A stretch of 9,231 bases of DNA from Dysgonomonas sp. (lineage in GTDB: Bacteria; Bacteroidota; Bacteroidia; Bacteroidales; Dysgonomonadaceae), in assembly GCA_003523545.1 (NCBI GenBank), contig DQAM01000376.1, positions 2,628 to 11,858 on the forward strand. Reading direction: 5' to 3'. A model generated the notes under the pieces. That model ran no database searches. It saw only the letters and a list, made by a program, of their open reading frames with translations, and was not told where the DNA came from. The position numbers were made by a program, and so were the translations under genes. Of this stretch, positions 1 through 6,048 are shown piece by piece. How positions within the stretch are numbered: the first letter of the stretch is position 1; each line of letters opens with the position of its first letter.

Positions 1-318
1 ATTTCATGGTTGTTTCTCCTGTTCGGTGGATTCTGCGAAGTTGGGTTTGTCACTATGATGAAATTGTCGGACGGATTCAGAAAACTAAAATATTCACTGC
101 TGACCGTACTTTTTATGGCGTTGAGTTTTTATTCGTTATCCCATGCGCTGAAAGACATCCCTATCGGAACGGGCTATGCTGTGTGGTCGGGAATAGGAGC
201 CGTAGGAAGCGTTCTTATCGGCATGATATATTTTAAGGAATCACGCAGTGTCTTTAAAATGCTGTTTATAGCCATGATAATAATAGGTATTGTAGGACTT
301 AAATTATCCGCAAATTAA
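1..318 (+). CDS. SMR-family small exporter, Gdx/SugE-like (5' end cut by window)
   Basis: This is a four-helix inner-membrane small multidrug resistance protein that would work as a dimer exchanging protons for a small cation. The frame is open to base 1 and reads Ile-Ser-Trp-Leu-Phe, which lines up with the Met-Ala/Ser-Trp start of the family. The true start codon therefore lies at or just upstream of the window edge, and the TTG at position 10 is an internal Leu codon. Numbering the first visible codon as 1, the family residues align as Glu13 (the essential proton/substrate carboxylate), Ser42, Tyr59 and Trp62. The segment GTGYAVWSGIGAVG and the end GLKLSAN resemble guanidinium exporters (Gdx, formerly SugE). 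Residue 16, usually Trp in Gdx, is Phe here, so the substrate is uncertain. One base separates its stop from hisH, implying co-transcription. The family is clear; the subfamily is inferred. Confidence 0.86.
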   Translation: MSWLFLLFGGFCEVGFVTMMKLSDGFRKLKYSLLTVLFMALSFYSLSHALKDIPIGTGYAVWSGIGAVGSVLIGMIYFKESRSVFKMLFIAMIIIGIVGLKLSAN

Positions 319-319
319 G

Positions 320-910
320 ATGAATGTAGTAATAATAAAATACAATGCAGGCAATATCTTTTCAGTAGATTCTGCCATGAAACGGCTCAATATCGAAGCT
401 GCAGTTACAGACGATAAGGATACTATACTTAAAGCCGATAAAGTTATTTTTCCGGGAGTAGGAGAGGCGAGCACTACCATGAAATATCTTCAGGAAAATA
501 AGCTCGATACTCTTATCAAAGATTTAAGACAGCCTGTTTTGGGAATTTGTCTCGGTATGCAGTTGATGTGCAGTTTTTCAGAAGAAGGAAACAGTCCCTG
601 CCTGGGTATTTTCGATGTGGATGTAAAAAGGTTTATACCACATAAGCATGAAGACAAAATCCCGCACATGGGATGGAATACGATTACGGATGTTAAAATG
701 CCCCTATTTGATGATTCGCTTGAAAACAAGTACGTGTACTTTGTACATAGTTATTATGTGCCTGTAAACAGTTGTACTGCTGCAACGACAGATTATATAC
801 AACCCTTTAGCGCTGCATTACAAAAAGATAACTTCTATGCCGCACAATTTCATCCTGAAAAAAGCGGGGATATCGGTGAAAAAATACTAACTAATTTCTT
901 ACAGTTATGA
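320..910 (+). CDS. hisH: Imidazole glycerol phosphate synthase, glutaminase subunit HisH
   Basis: HisH hydrolyses glutamine and channels ammonia to HisF, which closes the imidazole ring in histidine synthesis. It acts in the cytoplasm as a HisH-HisF heterodimer. The 196-residue product is of normal length for a class I glutamine amidotransferase. The nucleophile elbow GICLGMQ places Cys77, and FHPEKSG near the C terminus supplies His178 and Glu180, completing the Cys-His-Glu triad. The N terminus (VVIIKYNAGNIFSV) and the FPGVGEA oxyanion-strand region around residues 44-50 are also typical. The start ATG follows the SMR stop by one base. The end overlaps hisA as ATGA, so translation is probably coupled. 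Its partner hisF lies further down the same operon. Confidence 0.97.
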   Translation: MNVVIIKYNAGNIFSVDSAMKRLNIEAAVTDDKDTILKADKVIFPGVGEASTTMKYLQENKLDTLIKDLRQPVLGICLGMQLMCSFSEEGNSPCLGIFDVDVKRFIPHKHEDKIPHMGWNTITDVKMPLFDDSLENKYVYFVHSYYVPVNSCTAATTDYIQPFSAALQKDNFYAAQFHPEKSGDIGEKILTNFLQL

Positions 911-1620
911 TTGAAATAATTCCTGCCATCGATATAATCGATGGAAAATGTGTACGTCTTTCGCAAGGTAATTATAATGAGAAAAAGGTTTATAATGAGA
1001 ACCCTCTTGAAGTGGCTAAAGCATTTGAAGACGCAGGAATCCGGCGTTTGCATCTGGTAGATCTGGATGGTGCTAAAGCCAAGAGGATAATCAATCATAA
1101 GGTATTGGAGCAAATTGCTAAGCATACCTCCCTTACAATTGATTTTGGAGGGGGCATTCAGACCGAGGACGATATAGATATTGCTTTTTCGGCAGGGGCT
1201 TCCATGATTTCGAGCGGAAGTATTGCGGCCAAAGACAGATACCTGTTTGTAAGTTGGATTGCTAAATACGGTGGAGACAAGATAATTCTGGGAGCTGATT
1301 GTAAAAATCGCCAAATTGCTGTTTCGGGATGGGAAGAGCCTACCAGCCTGTATGTAGTACCCTATATCGGAAATTACGCACAGTACGGTGTCCAAAAAGT
1401 AATATGCACAGATATATCTAAAGATGGAATGCTGCAGGGGCCGGCTATCGACTTATATAAGATAATAATGAATTACATCCCGAGTGTCTATCTGATTGCC
1501 AGTGGAGGCGTCAGCTGCATGCAGGATGTCCTTGACCTGGAAGCGGCAGGTGTCCCGGCTGTAATACTGGGAAAAGCCATCTATGAGAATAAAATAACAC
1601 TAAGAGAGTTGATAAGATGA
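907..1620 (+). CDS. hisA: ProFAR isomerase HisA
   Basis: HisA is a single-domain (beta/alpha)8 barrel that isomerises ProFAR (5'-phosphoribosyl-formimino-AICAR-phosphate) to PRFAR, the substrate of HisH-HisF. The 237-residue length is usual. The expected catalytic aspartates are Asp9 in PAIDIIDGK on strand 1 and Asp131 in ILGADCKN on strand 5. Thr168-Asp169 lies in CTDISKDGM. Phosphate-binding glycine motifs are DFGGGIQ (79-85) and ASGGVS (198-203). The start overlaps the hisH stop (ATGA at 907-910), and the stop overlaps the next gene in the same way (1617-1620). It lies between its pathway neighbours, and nothing suggests damage. Confidence 0.97.
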   Translation: MIEIIPAIDIIDGKCVRLSQGNYNEKKVYNENPLEVAKAFEDAGIRRLHLVDLDGAKAKRIINHKVLEQIAKHTSLTIDFGGGIQTEDDIDIAFSAGASMISSGSIAAKDRYLFVSWIAKYGGDKIILGADCKNRQIAVSGWEEPTSLYVVPYIGNYAQYGVQKVICTDISKDGMLQGPAIDLYKIIMNYIPSVYLIASGGVSCMQDVLDLEAAGVPAVILGKAIYENKITLRELIR

Positions 1621-2105
1621 GTAAAAAACTTCCTTTTTTTGAAGAAATAATCGACTGGGACGATCTTGAAGATTATTATGAAACAGAAGTAGATTTTCAG
1701 GGACATGAGGTTTCGATAGATTTGAATTTAGACGACGAACCGGAGAAAACATGGGCTGAAGATTATGCCGCCTTCATGAATAATATGGAGCAATATCATG
1801 ATTCGATAAGAAAGATGATTAAAGGATATTATAATGAAGACGGACTAGTAAAAGAATTCTTTACCTTTCATTTCGAAGAGGCGGATAATGAAGATGCACG
1901 TGCCGAATTGGCAGCATCCGATAAAACTCTATCTGATGAAGACCAAAAACTGTCTCTTCTAAAACTCAGGCGTTTGGGATTTTACTTTGCAGAAGATAAT
2001 TTTGCTACATGGGATTTCATGTTTAATCCCGATTATACAGATCAAATATTGGTAGTTATCACCGATAAAAAAGGTGAAGTACTAGATATGACCTGGGAAA
2101 GTTAA
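1617..2105 (+). CDS. Acidic DUF2004-like protein of unknown function inside the his operon
   Basis: This 162-residue cytoplasmic protein has no signal peptide or membrane segment. It is strongly acidic, with about 40 Asp/Glu against fewer than 20 Lys/Arg. The C-terminal part (about 130-162) has a pattern I associate with DUF2004: LGFYFAEDNFATWDF, then TDQILVVITDKKGEVLDMTWES, which reads as paired beta strands ending in Trp-Glu-Ser. The family assignment is from memory of that pattern and is moderate. The start codon overlaps the hisA stop as ATGA, and 33 bases separate its stop from hisF, so it is in the his transcript and probably coupled to hisA. No catalytic motif is visible. A role in histidine synthesis is possible from position only; it could equally be a passenger gene. 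Confidence 0.8.
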   Translation: MSKKLPFFEEIIDWDDLEDYYETEVDFQGHEVSIDLNLDDEPEKTWAEDYAAFMNNMEQYHDSIRKMIKGYYNEDGLVKEFFTFHFEEADNEDARAELAASDKTLSDEDQKLSLLKLRRLGFYFAEDNFATWDFMFNPDYTDQILVVITDKKGEVLDMTWES

Positions 2106-2138
2106 TTACTTTTCTTATTTAAAAAATCATAACTGAAA

Positions 2139-2891
2139 ATGCTGGCAAAACGAATCATCCCTTGTCTGGATATTAAAGACGGAACCACCGTAAAGGGCAT
2201 CAACTTTGTTAATCTGCGCGATGCCGGTGATCCGGTAGAGTTAGGGATAAAATATAGCGAGGAAGGTGCCGACGAACTGGTTTTCCTGGATATAACGGCA
2301 ACACATGAAGGCCGAAAAACCTTTACTGACTTAGTAAAACGAATCGCATTAAATATAAGTATTCCTTTTACTGTCGGAGGGGGAATAAACGAGTTGTCCG
2401 ATGTAGAACGTTTGTTAAATGCAGGTGCAGATAAGATTTCTGTCAACTCTACTGCCATCCGCAATCCGCAGATAATAAATGATATTGCTCTTAATTTCGG
2501 TTCGCAGGTCTGTGTCTGTGCTATCGATGCCCGTTTCGATGGTAATAAATGGATGTGCTATACGAGCGGGGGACGTAATCTGACCGATAAGGAACTGTTT
2601 TTATGGGCTAAAGAAGCGGAAGAAAGAGGCGCCGGGGAAATCCTTTTTACAAGTATGAATCATGATGGTGTAAAACAGGGTTTTGCAAATGATGCCTTAA
2701 AGCATTTGTCCGAATCATTAAATATACCGATTATTGCTTCGGGTGGTGCCGGTACAATGGAACATTTCAAAGATACTTTCGAAGAAGGTAAAGCTGATGC
2801 GGCTTTGGCTGCAAGCGTTTTTCATTTCGGAGAAATTGCAATAAAAGATTTAAAAGACTACCTTCGCAATGAAGGAATAAATGTAAGATGA
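2139..2891 (+). CDS. hisF: Imidazole glycerol phosphate synthase, cyclase subunit HisF
   Basis: HisF takes ammonia from HisH and converts PRFAR to imidazole glycerol phosphate plus AICAR, linking histidine and purine metabolism. The 250-residue (beta/alpha)8 barrel starts [15 protein letters not shown], placing catalytic Asp11. The second catalytic acid is Asp130 in [11 protein letters not shown]. Other family hallmarks are [17 protein letters not shown] (18-34), the phosphate loop TVGGGI (78-83) and ASGGAGT. The ATG is preceded by an A-rich stretch rather than a strong Shine-Dalgarno site, as is common in this phylum. It lies downstream of hisH and hisA and is separated from hisIE by 415 bases that hold the four-helix element. 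Confidence 0.97.
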   Translation: MLAKRIIPCLDIKDGTTVKGINFVNLRDAGDPVELGIKYSEEGADELVFLDITATHEGRKTFTDLVKRIALNISIPFTVGGGINELSDVERLLNAGADKISVNSTAIRNPQIINDIALNFGSQVCVCAIDARFDGNKWMCYTSGGRNLTDKELFLWAKEAEERGAGEILFTSMNHDGVKQGFANDALKHLSESLNIPIIASGGAGTMEHFKDTFEEGKADAALAASVFHFGEIAIKDLKDYLRNEGINVR

Positions 2892-2897
2892 TTCTTG

Positions 2898-2932
2898 TAA
2901 TTATAAATGATGAGTTATAAGTTATGAGTATT
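2898..2932. repeat. Left heptad array flanking the four-helix gene
   Basis: Five consecutive 7-base units follow a loose consensus RARTTAT, for example GAGTTAT at 2912-2918 and AAGTTAT at 2919-2925. The array starts 6 bases after the hisF stop and contains the ATG of the four-helix gene (2924-2926). It is the inverted counterpart of the array at 3266-3300. Bases 2905-2929 match the reverse complement of 3276-3300 at 21 of 25 positions. Three of the four differences are G-U compatible in RNA, leaving one mismatch. Units were found and counted by eye. Confidence 0.75.
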
Positions 2933-3269
2933 GTCAAAAATAAAAGTTTCTCCTTTGCAGTAAAAATAGTTCATTTATATAAGTTTTTAGTTGCAGACAA
3001 AAAAGAATTTGTATTGAGTAAACAGCTTTTACGAAGTGGTACTGCTATTGGAGCCTTAGTTCGTGAAGCACAAAATGCAGAAAGTTAAAGCTGATTTTAT
3101 ACATAAATTGAATATAGCTCAAAAAGAATGTGATGAATCTCTTTATTGGTTGGAATTATTAAAAGAAACAGATTTTCTAAATAGAGATGAGTTTTTATCA
3201 ATATATAATGATGCAACAGAGATATTAAAAATAATCCGAAGTATTATTATAACATCCAAAAACTCATAA
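2924..3269 (+). pseudogene. Four-helix-bundle protein (23S rRNA IVS-protein family), one frameshift
   Basis: Read with one frame change, this region encodes about 114 residues, the usual size of the four helix bundle (TIGR02436/PF05635-type) family. Frame 1 from the ATG at 2924 gives SIVKNKSFSFAVKIV, then LSKQLLRSGTAIGALVREAQ, ending at Ser54 with TAA at 3086-3088. The frame one base later continues the family pattern immediately: KADFIHKLNIAQKECDES, then YWLELLKETDFL, to a stop at 3267-3269. Removing one T at 3085/3086 restores a continuous AES-KADF junction. The second part has GTG (3063) and ATG (3075) codons that could start it alone. The family is associated with intervening sequences in 23S rRNA and with small inserted genes. 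Its biochemical role is poorly known. Programmed +1 frameshifting is possible, but no classical slippery motif is seen. Confidence 0.85.
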
Positions 3270-3300
3270 TTTATAATTTATAACTTATAATTCATAATTT
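3266..3300. repeat. Right heptad array flanking the four-helix gene
   Basis: Five uninterrupted 7-base units occur at 3266-3272, 3273-3279, 3280-3286, 3287-3293 and 3294-3300. Three are exactly ATAATTT; the others are ATAACTT and ATAATTC. The array contains the four-helix stop codon (3267-3269) and ends 6 bases before the hisIE ATG. It is in inverted orientation to the array at 2898-2932, with two more matching units than the left side. The pair could fold into a long stem in the his mRNA. Confidence 0.82.
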
Positions 3301-3306
3301 AATATT

Positions 3307-3906
3307 ATGCTTGACCTTGACTACGAAAAAACAGGAGGATTAATTCCCGCTATTATACAAGACAACGAAACCAATAAAGTTTTGATGCTGGGCTATATGA
3401 ATGAAGAATCCTTAGCAAAAACACAGGAAACAGGAAAAGTTACTTTCTACAGCAGGACAAAACAACGTCTCTGGACAAAAGGAGAGGAGAGCGGTAATTT
3501 TCTGAACGTAGTAAGCATTAAGGAGGATTGTGACAAAGATACTCTTCTTATAAAAGTCAATCCCGTAGGTCCTGTTTGTCATACCGGAAGCGATACCTGT
3601 TTCGAAGAAGAAAATAAGGAAGATATACTGTTTCTTAAATATTTACAGCACTTCATCGAAAAACGTCATAAGGAAATGCCGGAAGGAAGCTATACAACCT
3701 CTCTCTTTAATTCGGGGGTAAACCGTATGGCTCAAAAAGTAGGTGAAGAAGCTTTAGAATCCGTGATTGAAGCCTGCAACGGTACGGATGACCGGTTGAT
3801 ATATGAATCGGCAGACATGCTTTATCACCTTATTGTACTTCTTACATCTAAAGGATTAAGCATCGAGGATTTGGCACGCGAACTTCAAAAAAGGCATAAA
3901 AAATAA
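3307..3906 (+). CDS. hisI: Bifunctional phosphoribosyl-AMP cyclohydrolase / phosphoribosyl-ATP diphosphatase HisIE
   Basis: This fused enzyme carries out steps two and three of histidine synthesis in the cytoplasm: PR-ATP to PR-AMP (HisE part), then ring opening of PR-AMP (HisI part). The HisI domain (about 1-105) shows VLMLGYMNEESL, FYSRTKQRLWTKGEESGN, the metal cluster DCDKD (74-78) and zinc-ligand cysteines Cys75, Cys91 and Cys98. The HisE domain (about 108-199) is an all-alpha MazG-like fold with KVGEEALESV (144-153) and ESADMLYHL (167-175), carrying the metal-binding acidic residues. The 199-residue length is normal for the fusion. The start lies immediately after the right heptad array, with no Shine-Dalgarno match, so RNA structure there may affect its translation. 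The ftsE-like gene follows after 18 bases. Confidence 0.96.
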   Translation: MLDLDYEKTGGLIPAIIQDNETNKVLMLGYMNEESLAKTQETGKVTFYSRTKQRLWTKGEESGNFLNVVSIKEDCDKDTLLIKVNPVGPVCHTGSDTCFEEENKEDILFLKYLQHFIEKRHKEMPEGSYTTSLFNSGVNRMAQKVGEEALESVIEACNGTDDRLIYESADMLYHLIVLLTSKGLSIEDLARELQKRHKK

Positions 3907-3924
3907 ACATAATTAAAAGCTGTT

Positions 3925-4605
3925 ATGGGAAATGTCATTGTCGACTATAAAGGAGTGGAACTAAGTAGAGACGGTAATACGATATTGTCCAATGTAAATA
4001 TTCATATATCTGTCGGAGAATTTGTATACCTTATCGGCAAGGTAGGTTCAGGAAAGAGCACCTTCCTCAAAAGCCTTTATTGTGAAGTTCCTATCGATAA
4101 CGGCAGTGCTCATATACTCGATTATTCACTTACAGATATTAAAAGAAAGCAAATCCCTTTTTTAAGAAGAAAAATAGGAATTGTATTTCAGGACTTTCAA
4201 TTGCTTATCGACCGTTCGGCAGAAAAGAACCTCGAATTTGTGTTAAGGGCAACCGGATGGAGCAATCAGGAACTTATTTCGGAACGGATACGTGAAGTTC
4301 TGTCCCAGGTTGGGATGCAGAATAAAGGATACAAAATGCCACATGAATTGTCGGGTGGGGAACAACAGCGCGTTGTTATTGCACGTGCCCTACTCAATTC
4401 TCCCGAGATTATCTTAGCCGATGAGCCTACCGGAAATCTAGATCCTGAGACGGGCACACAGATTGTTAAACTTCTGTATGAGATTTCGCAAAACGGGACA
4501 ACAGTTATTATGTCTACACATAATTATGCAATTGTCCAGAAATTTCAGGGCCGTATTCTAAAATGTGATCACGAATCAATGAAAGAAGTGGTCATTTCTC
4601 ATTGA
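3925..4605 (+). CDS. ftsE: FtsE-like ABC transporter ATPase
   Basis: This is a cytoplasmic ABC ATPase of 226 residues with all nucleotide-binding motifs intact: Walker A GKVGSGKST (38-46), Q-loop Gln89 in VFQDFQLL, signature LSGGEQQR (142-149), Walker B IILADEP (162-168, catalytic Glu167), D-loop NLDPET and H-loop His199. The length and the GIVFQDFQLL and ADEPTGNLD segments fit FtsE. FtsE works with the membrane protein FtsX to control peptidoglycan hydrolases at the division site. Similar LolD/MacB-type ATPases share these motifs, so the exact subfamily is inferred. No FtsX or other permease gene is adjacent, so its partner must be encoded elsewhere. It starts 18 bases after hisIE and is probably read from the his transcript. 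Confidence 0.85.
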   Translation: MGNVIVDYKGVELSRDGNTILSNVNIHISVGEFVYLIGKVGSGKSTFLKSLYCEVPIDNGSAHILDYSLTDIKRKQIPFLRRKIGIVFQDFQLLIDRSAEKNLEFVLRATGWSNQELISERIREVLSQVGMQNKGYKMPHELSGGEQQRVVIARALLNSPEIILADEPTGNLDPETGTQIVKLLYEISQNGTTVIMSTHNYAIVQKFQGRILKCDHESMKEVVISH

Positions 4606-4653
4606 TTATAAATAATCGAATCTTTTATCCACTAATCCGGATTTTTAACACAA

Positions 4654-4719
4654 TTATTTCTTCTTGGGGAGTTGTTTCAGATTTATTTCAAAATTACCAC
4701 CTACACTTGTATAAAAATT
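4654..4719 (-). other. Possible remnant C-terminal coding fragment in the ftsE-lipoprotein gap
   Basis: The 126-base gap after ftsE is mostly unassigned. On the minus strand a short open stretch reads about 20 residues ending in GGNFEINLKQLPKKK before a TAA (4654-4656). Alternating hydrophobic residues and a Lys-rich end look like the C terminus of a beta-rich envelope protein. The frame closes at a stop near 4760, so no complete gene exists. It may be a leftover of a deleted convergent gene or chance. No clear terminator was found in the gap. Confidence 0.2.
4702..4709 (+). promoter_or_regulatory. Candidate Bacteroidota -7 box upstream of the lipoprotein gene
   Basis: TACACTTG matches TAnnTTTG at all but one fixed position and lies 22 bases before the ATG at 4732. 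No convincing -33 TTG element at the expected spacing was seen, so this is only a candidate. Confidence 0.35.
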
Positions 4720-4731
4720 AAATGAATTGAA

Positions 4732-5193
4732 ATGATTAAAAGTGTAGAAATGAAGAATTTTTTATTGTTATTAGGTTTGATAAGCTTTATGTTCGTTTTC
4801 CTATCATGCGATGATGACGATGACGATTTAGTGGTTAATTTGATGGACTTACCTAGCCAGTCGCAGACTTTTTTGACAACACATTTTCCCGGTCAGACTG
4901 CAGTTCGTGTAACTAAAGACGATGACAGCTATGATGTGATACTGAATAATGGTTTTGAAGTGGATTTCTACCTGTCAGGAGAATGGAAAAGTGTAGACGG
5001 CCACAGGACAGCTATTCCCGAATCCATTATGGCTATTGTTCCCGAAGAAATATCCACTTATGTTACAACGAACTTTACTAATCAGTCTATCATAGAGATC
5101 AGCAAGGAGAATTATGGCTTTTCTGTGGATTTAAGTAGCGGTATAGAACTGGAATTTGATATTAATGGAAGTTTCCTAAGAATAGATACTTAA
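4732..5193 (+). CDS. PepSY-like (DUF2874-type) lipoprotein with poly-Asp anchor region
   Basis: The 153-residue product begins with a lipoprotein signal peptide: hydrophobic core LLLLGLISFMFVF and lipobox FLSC at Cys26. Six consecutive aspartates follow the Cys. In Bacteroidota, acidic residues right after the lipidated Cys are linked to export to the cell surface, so surface display is inferred. The mature part has two tandem copies of a PepSY-like module, about residues 39-89 and 102-152. Each has a helix with aromatic or Thr residues (FLTTHFPG; YVTTNFTN), then strands (YDVILNNGFEVDF; FSVDLSSGIELEF). The function of such proteins is unknown; binding or inhibitory roles have been suggested for the fold. 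The ATG at 4750 would give a more standard MKN start with Cys at 20 and is an equally good choice. A strong terminator follows the stop. Confidence 0.85.
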   Translation: MIKSVEMKNFLLLLGLISFMFVFLSCDDDDDDLVVNLMDLPSQSQTFLTTHFPGQTAVRVTKDDDSYDVILNNGFEVDFYLSGEWKSVDGHRTAIPESIMAIVPEEISTYVTTNFTNQSIIEISKENYGFSVDLSSGIELEFDINGSFLRIDT

Positions 5194-5221
5194 TTTAGAT
5201 ATTATATATCTGTAAATACAG

Positions 5222-5251
5222 AGGGATAACAATATGCTTGTTATCCCTTTC
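5222..5251 (+). terminator. Rho-independent terminator after the lipoprotein gene
   Basis: An 11-bp perfect stem (5222-5232 with 5238-5248), AGGGATAACAA against TTGTTATCCCT, encloses a 5-base TATGC loop. A T-rich tail follows. It lies 28 bases after the lipoprotein stop, ending that unit before the acetyltransferase. Confidence 0.88.
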
Positions 5252-5338
5252 GCTTTTATGTTTTGCTAATTTACATATCAAATTGAAAAAATAATAAAAG
5301 AACATTATTCATAAAGTTATTATTCCGGAGATTATTAG

Positions 5339-5346
5339 TTACTTTG
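5339..5346 (+). promoter_or_regulatory. Candidate -7 box for the acetyltransferase gene
   Basis: TTACTTTG matches TAnnTTTG except at the second base. It sits in the 177-base gap after the terminator, about 80 bases before the ATG at 5428. The -33 element is not clear. The leader between them holds a small imperfect dyad, GATTAA (5365-5370) and TTAATC (5376-5381), of unknown relevance. Confidence 0.35.
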
Positions 5347-5427
5347 TATAAATCTTTTGAGAATGATTAAGGGAATTAATCGAATCCAATTATTTGTATA
5401 TTATTAATATTCAAGAAAAGAAGAATT

Positions 5428-5976
5428 ATGATCCTTAGAAAAGTATCTTTAGACAGCAAGTCAGATTTAGAGTTTGTAGAGAAACTTTATATCGAAAGTT
5501 TTCCTCCAAATGAACGCCGTCCTGTATTGAAGATGCACCATCTGATTGAACAAAATGATAAATTTAATGTTTTTGTATTAGTAGATGAAGACGTAGATTC
5601 CCGTATTGGTTTCATAACGATATGGACTTTTGATTTTTTTATCTATATTGAGCATTTCGCTATCAGTCCCGAACAAAGAAACGGAGGATACGGTGCAAAA
5701 TCGATGAATGCACTTATGGAACAGGTACAATTACCAATCCTTGCTGAAATTGAATTGCCGTCGAGTTCGGAGTTTGCTATGCGGAGATTGGGATTTTACG
5801 AAAAACTGGGATTCAAGCCCTATTATGATATAGCATACGAACAACCTCCTTATGAAGAAGGATTCGAGCCTGTTCCGATGTTATTACTTACGTATGGTGA
5901 TTTGGATTTGGATAAAAGGAAGGAAGTCGTTATAAATCAAATATTTAGAAATGTTTATGATGTTGGAAATATGTAA
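5428..5976 (+). CDS. GNAT-family N-acetyltransferase
   Basis: This is a cytoplasmic acyltransferase of 182 residues with the GNAT fold, expected to move an acetyl group from acetyl-CoA to an amine. The pyrophosphate-binding motif A is visible: the strand FIYIEHFAISPEQR, then the loop QRNGGYG (83-89) and helix AKSMNALMEQ. Motif B is RRLGFYEKLGFKPYYDIAY (119-137), ending in the usual aromatic C-terminal region. The N terminus has LYIESFPPNERRP (20-32), seen in many uncharacterised Bacteroidales GNATs. The substrate cannot be deduced. It appears to be its own transcription unit, since a terminator precedes it and the next gene has its own promoter inside the 72-base gap. Confidence 0.88.
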   Translation: MILRKVSLDSKSDLEFVEKLYIESFPPNERRPVLKMHHLIEQNDKFNVFVLVDEDVDSRIGFITIWTFDFFIYIEHFAISPEQRNGGYGAKSMNALMEQVQLPILAEIELPSSSEFAMRRLGFYEKLGFKPYYDIAYEQPPYEEGFEPVPMLLLTYGDLDLDKRKEVVINQIFRNVYDVGNM

Positions 5977-6014
5977 ATGATTGTTAAAACGTATATTGAT
6001 AAATGTATTATTTT

Positions 6015-6022
6015 TAAATTTG
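6015..6022 (+). promoter_or_regulatory. Bacteroidota -7 promoter box for the DUF1573 gene
   Basis: TAAATTTG is an exact match to TAnnTTTG, 26 bases before the ATG at 6049. A TTG at 5996-5998 lies 16 bases upstream, slightly shorter than the usual -33 to -7 spacing. The position supports the ATG at 6049 as the true start and implies a leader of about 20 bases. Confidence 0.65.
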
Positions 6023-6048
6023 CAAATACTTTAATTAAAACAATAATT

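Noticed and set aside
10..318. TTG at position 10 as the start of the SMR gene
   Set aside because: The frame is open upstream to base 1, and the residues before it (Ser-Trp) match the family N terminus, so the TTG is an internal Leu.
850..1395. 181-codon minus-strand open frame
   Set aside because: It runs antisense to the well-conserved hisA and is a shadow of its codon pattern.
2898..3300. CRISPR-like array
   Set aside because: The 7-base units are contiguous with no spacers, in two inverted blocks around a gene.
4627..4646. Terminator after ftsE around the AATCCGGATT palindrome
   Set aside because: The palindrome has no loop, and the alternative stem is only 4 bp with an 8-base loop. 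Too weak despite following T residues.
5365..5381. GATTAA/TTAATC dyad upstream of the acetyltransferase as an operator
   Set aside because: Six AT-rich base pairs around a 5-base loop are expected by chance in such AT-rich leader DNA, and no regulator gene is nearby.
5977..6048. Upstream ATG as the start of the DUF1573 gene
   Set aside because: It precedes an exact -7 promoter box and would bury the signal peptide behind 24 unrelated residues.
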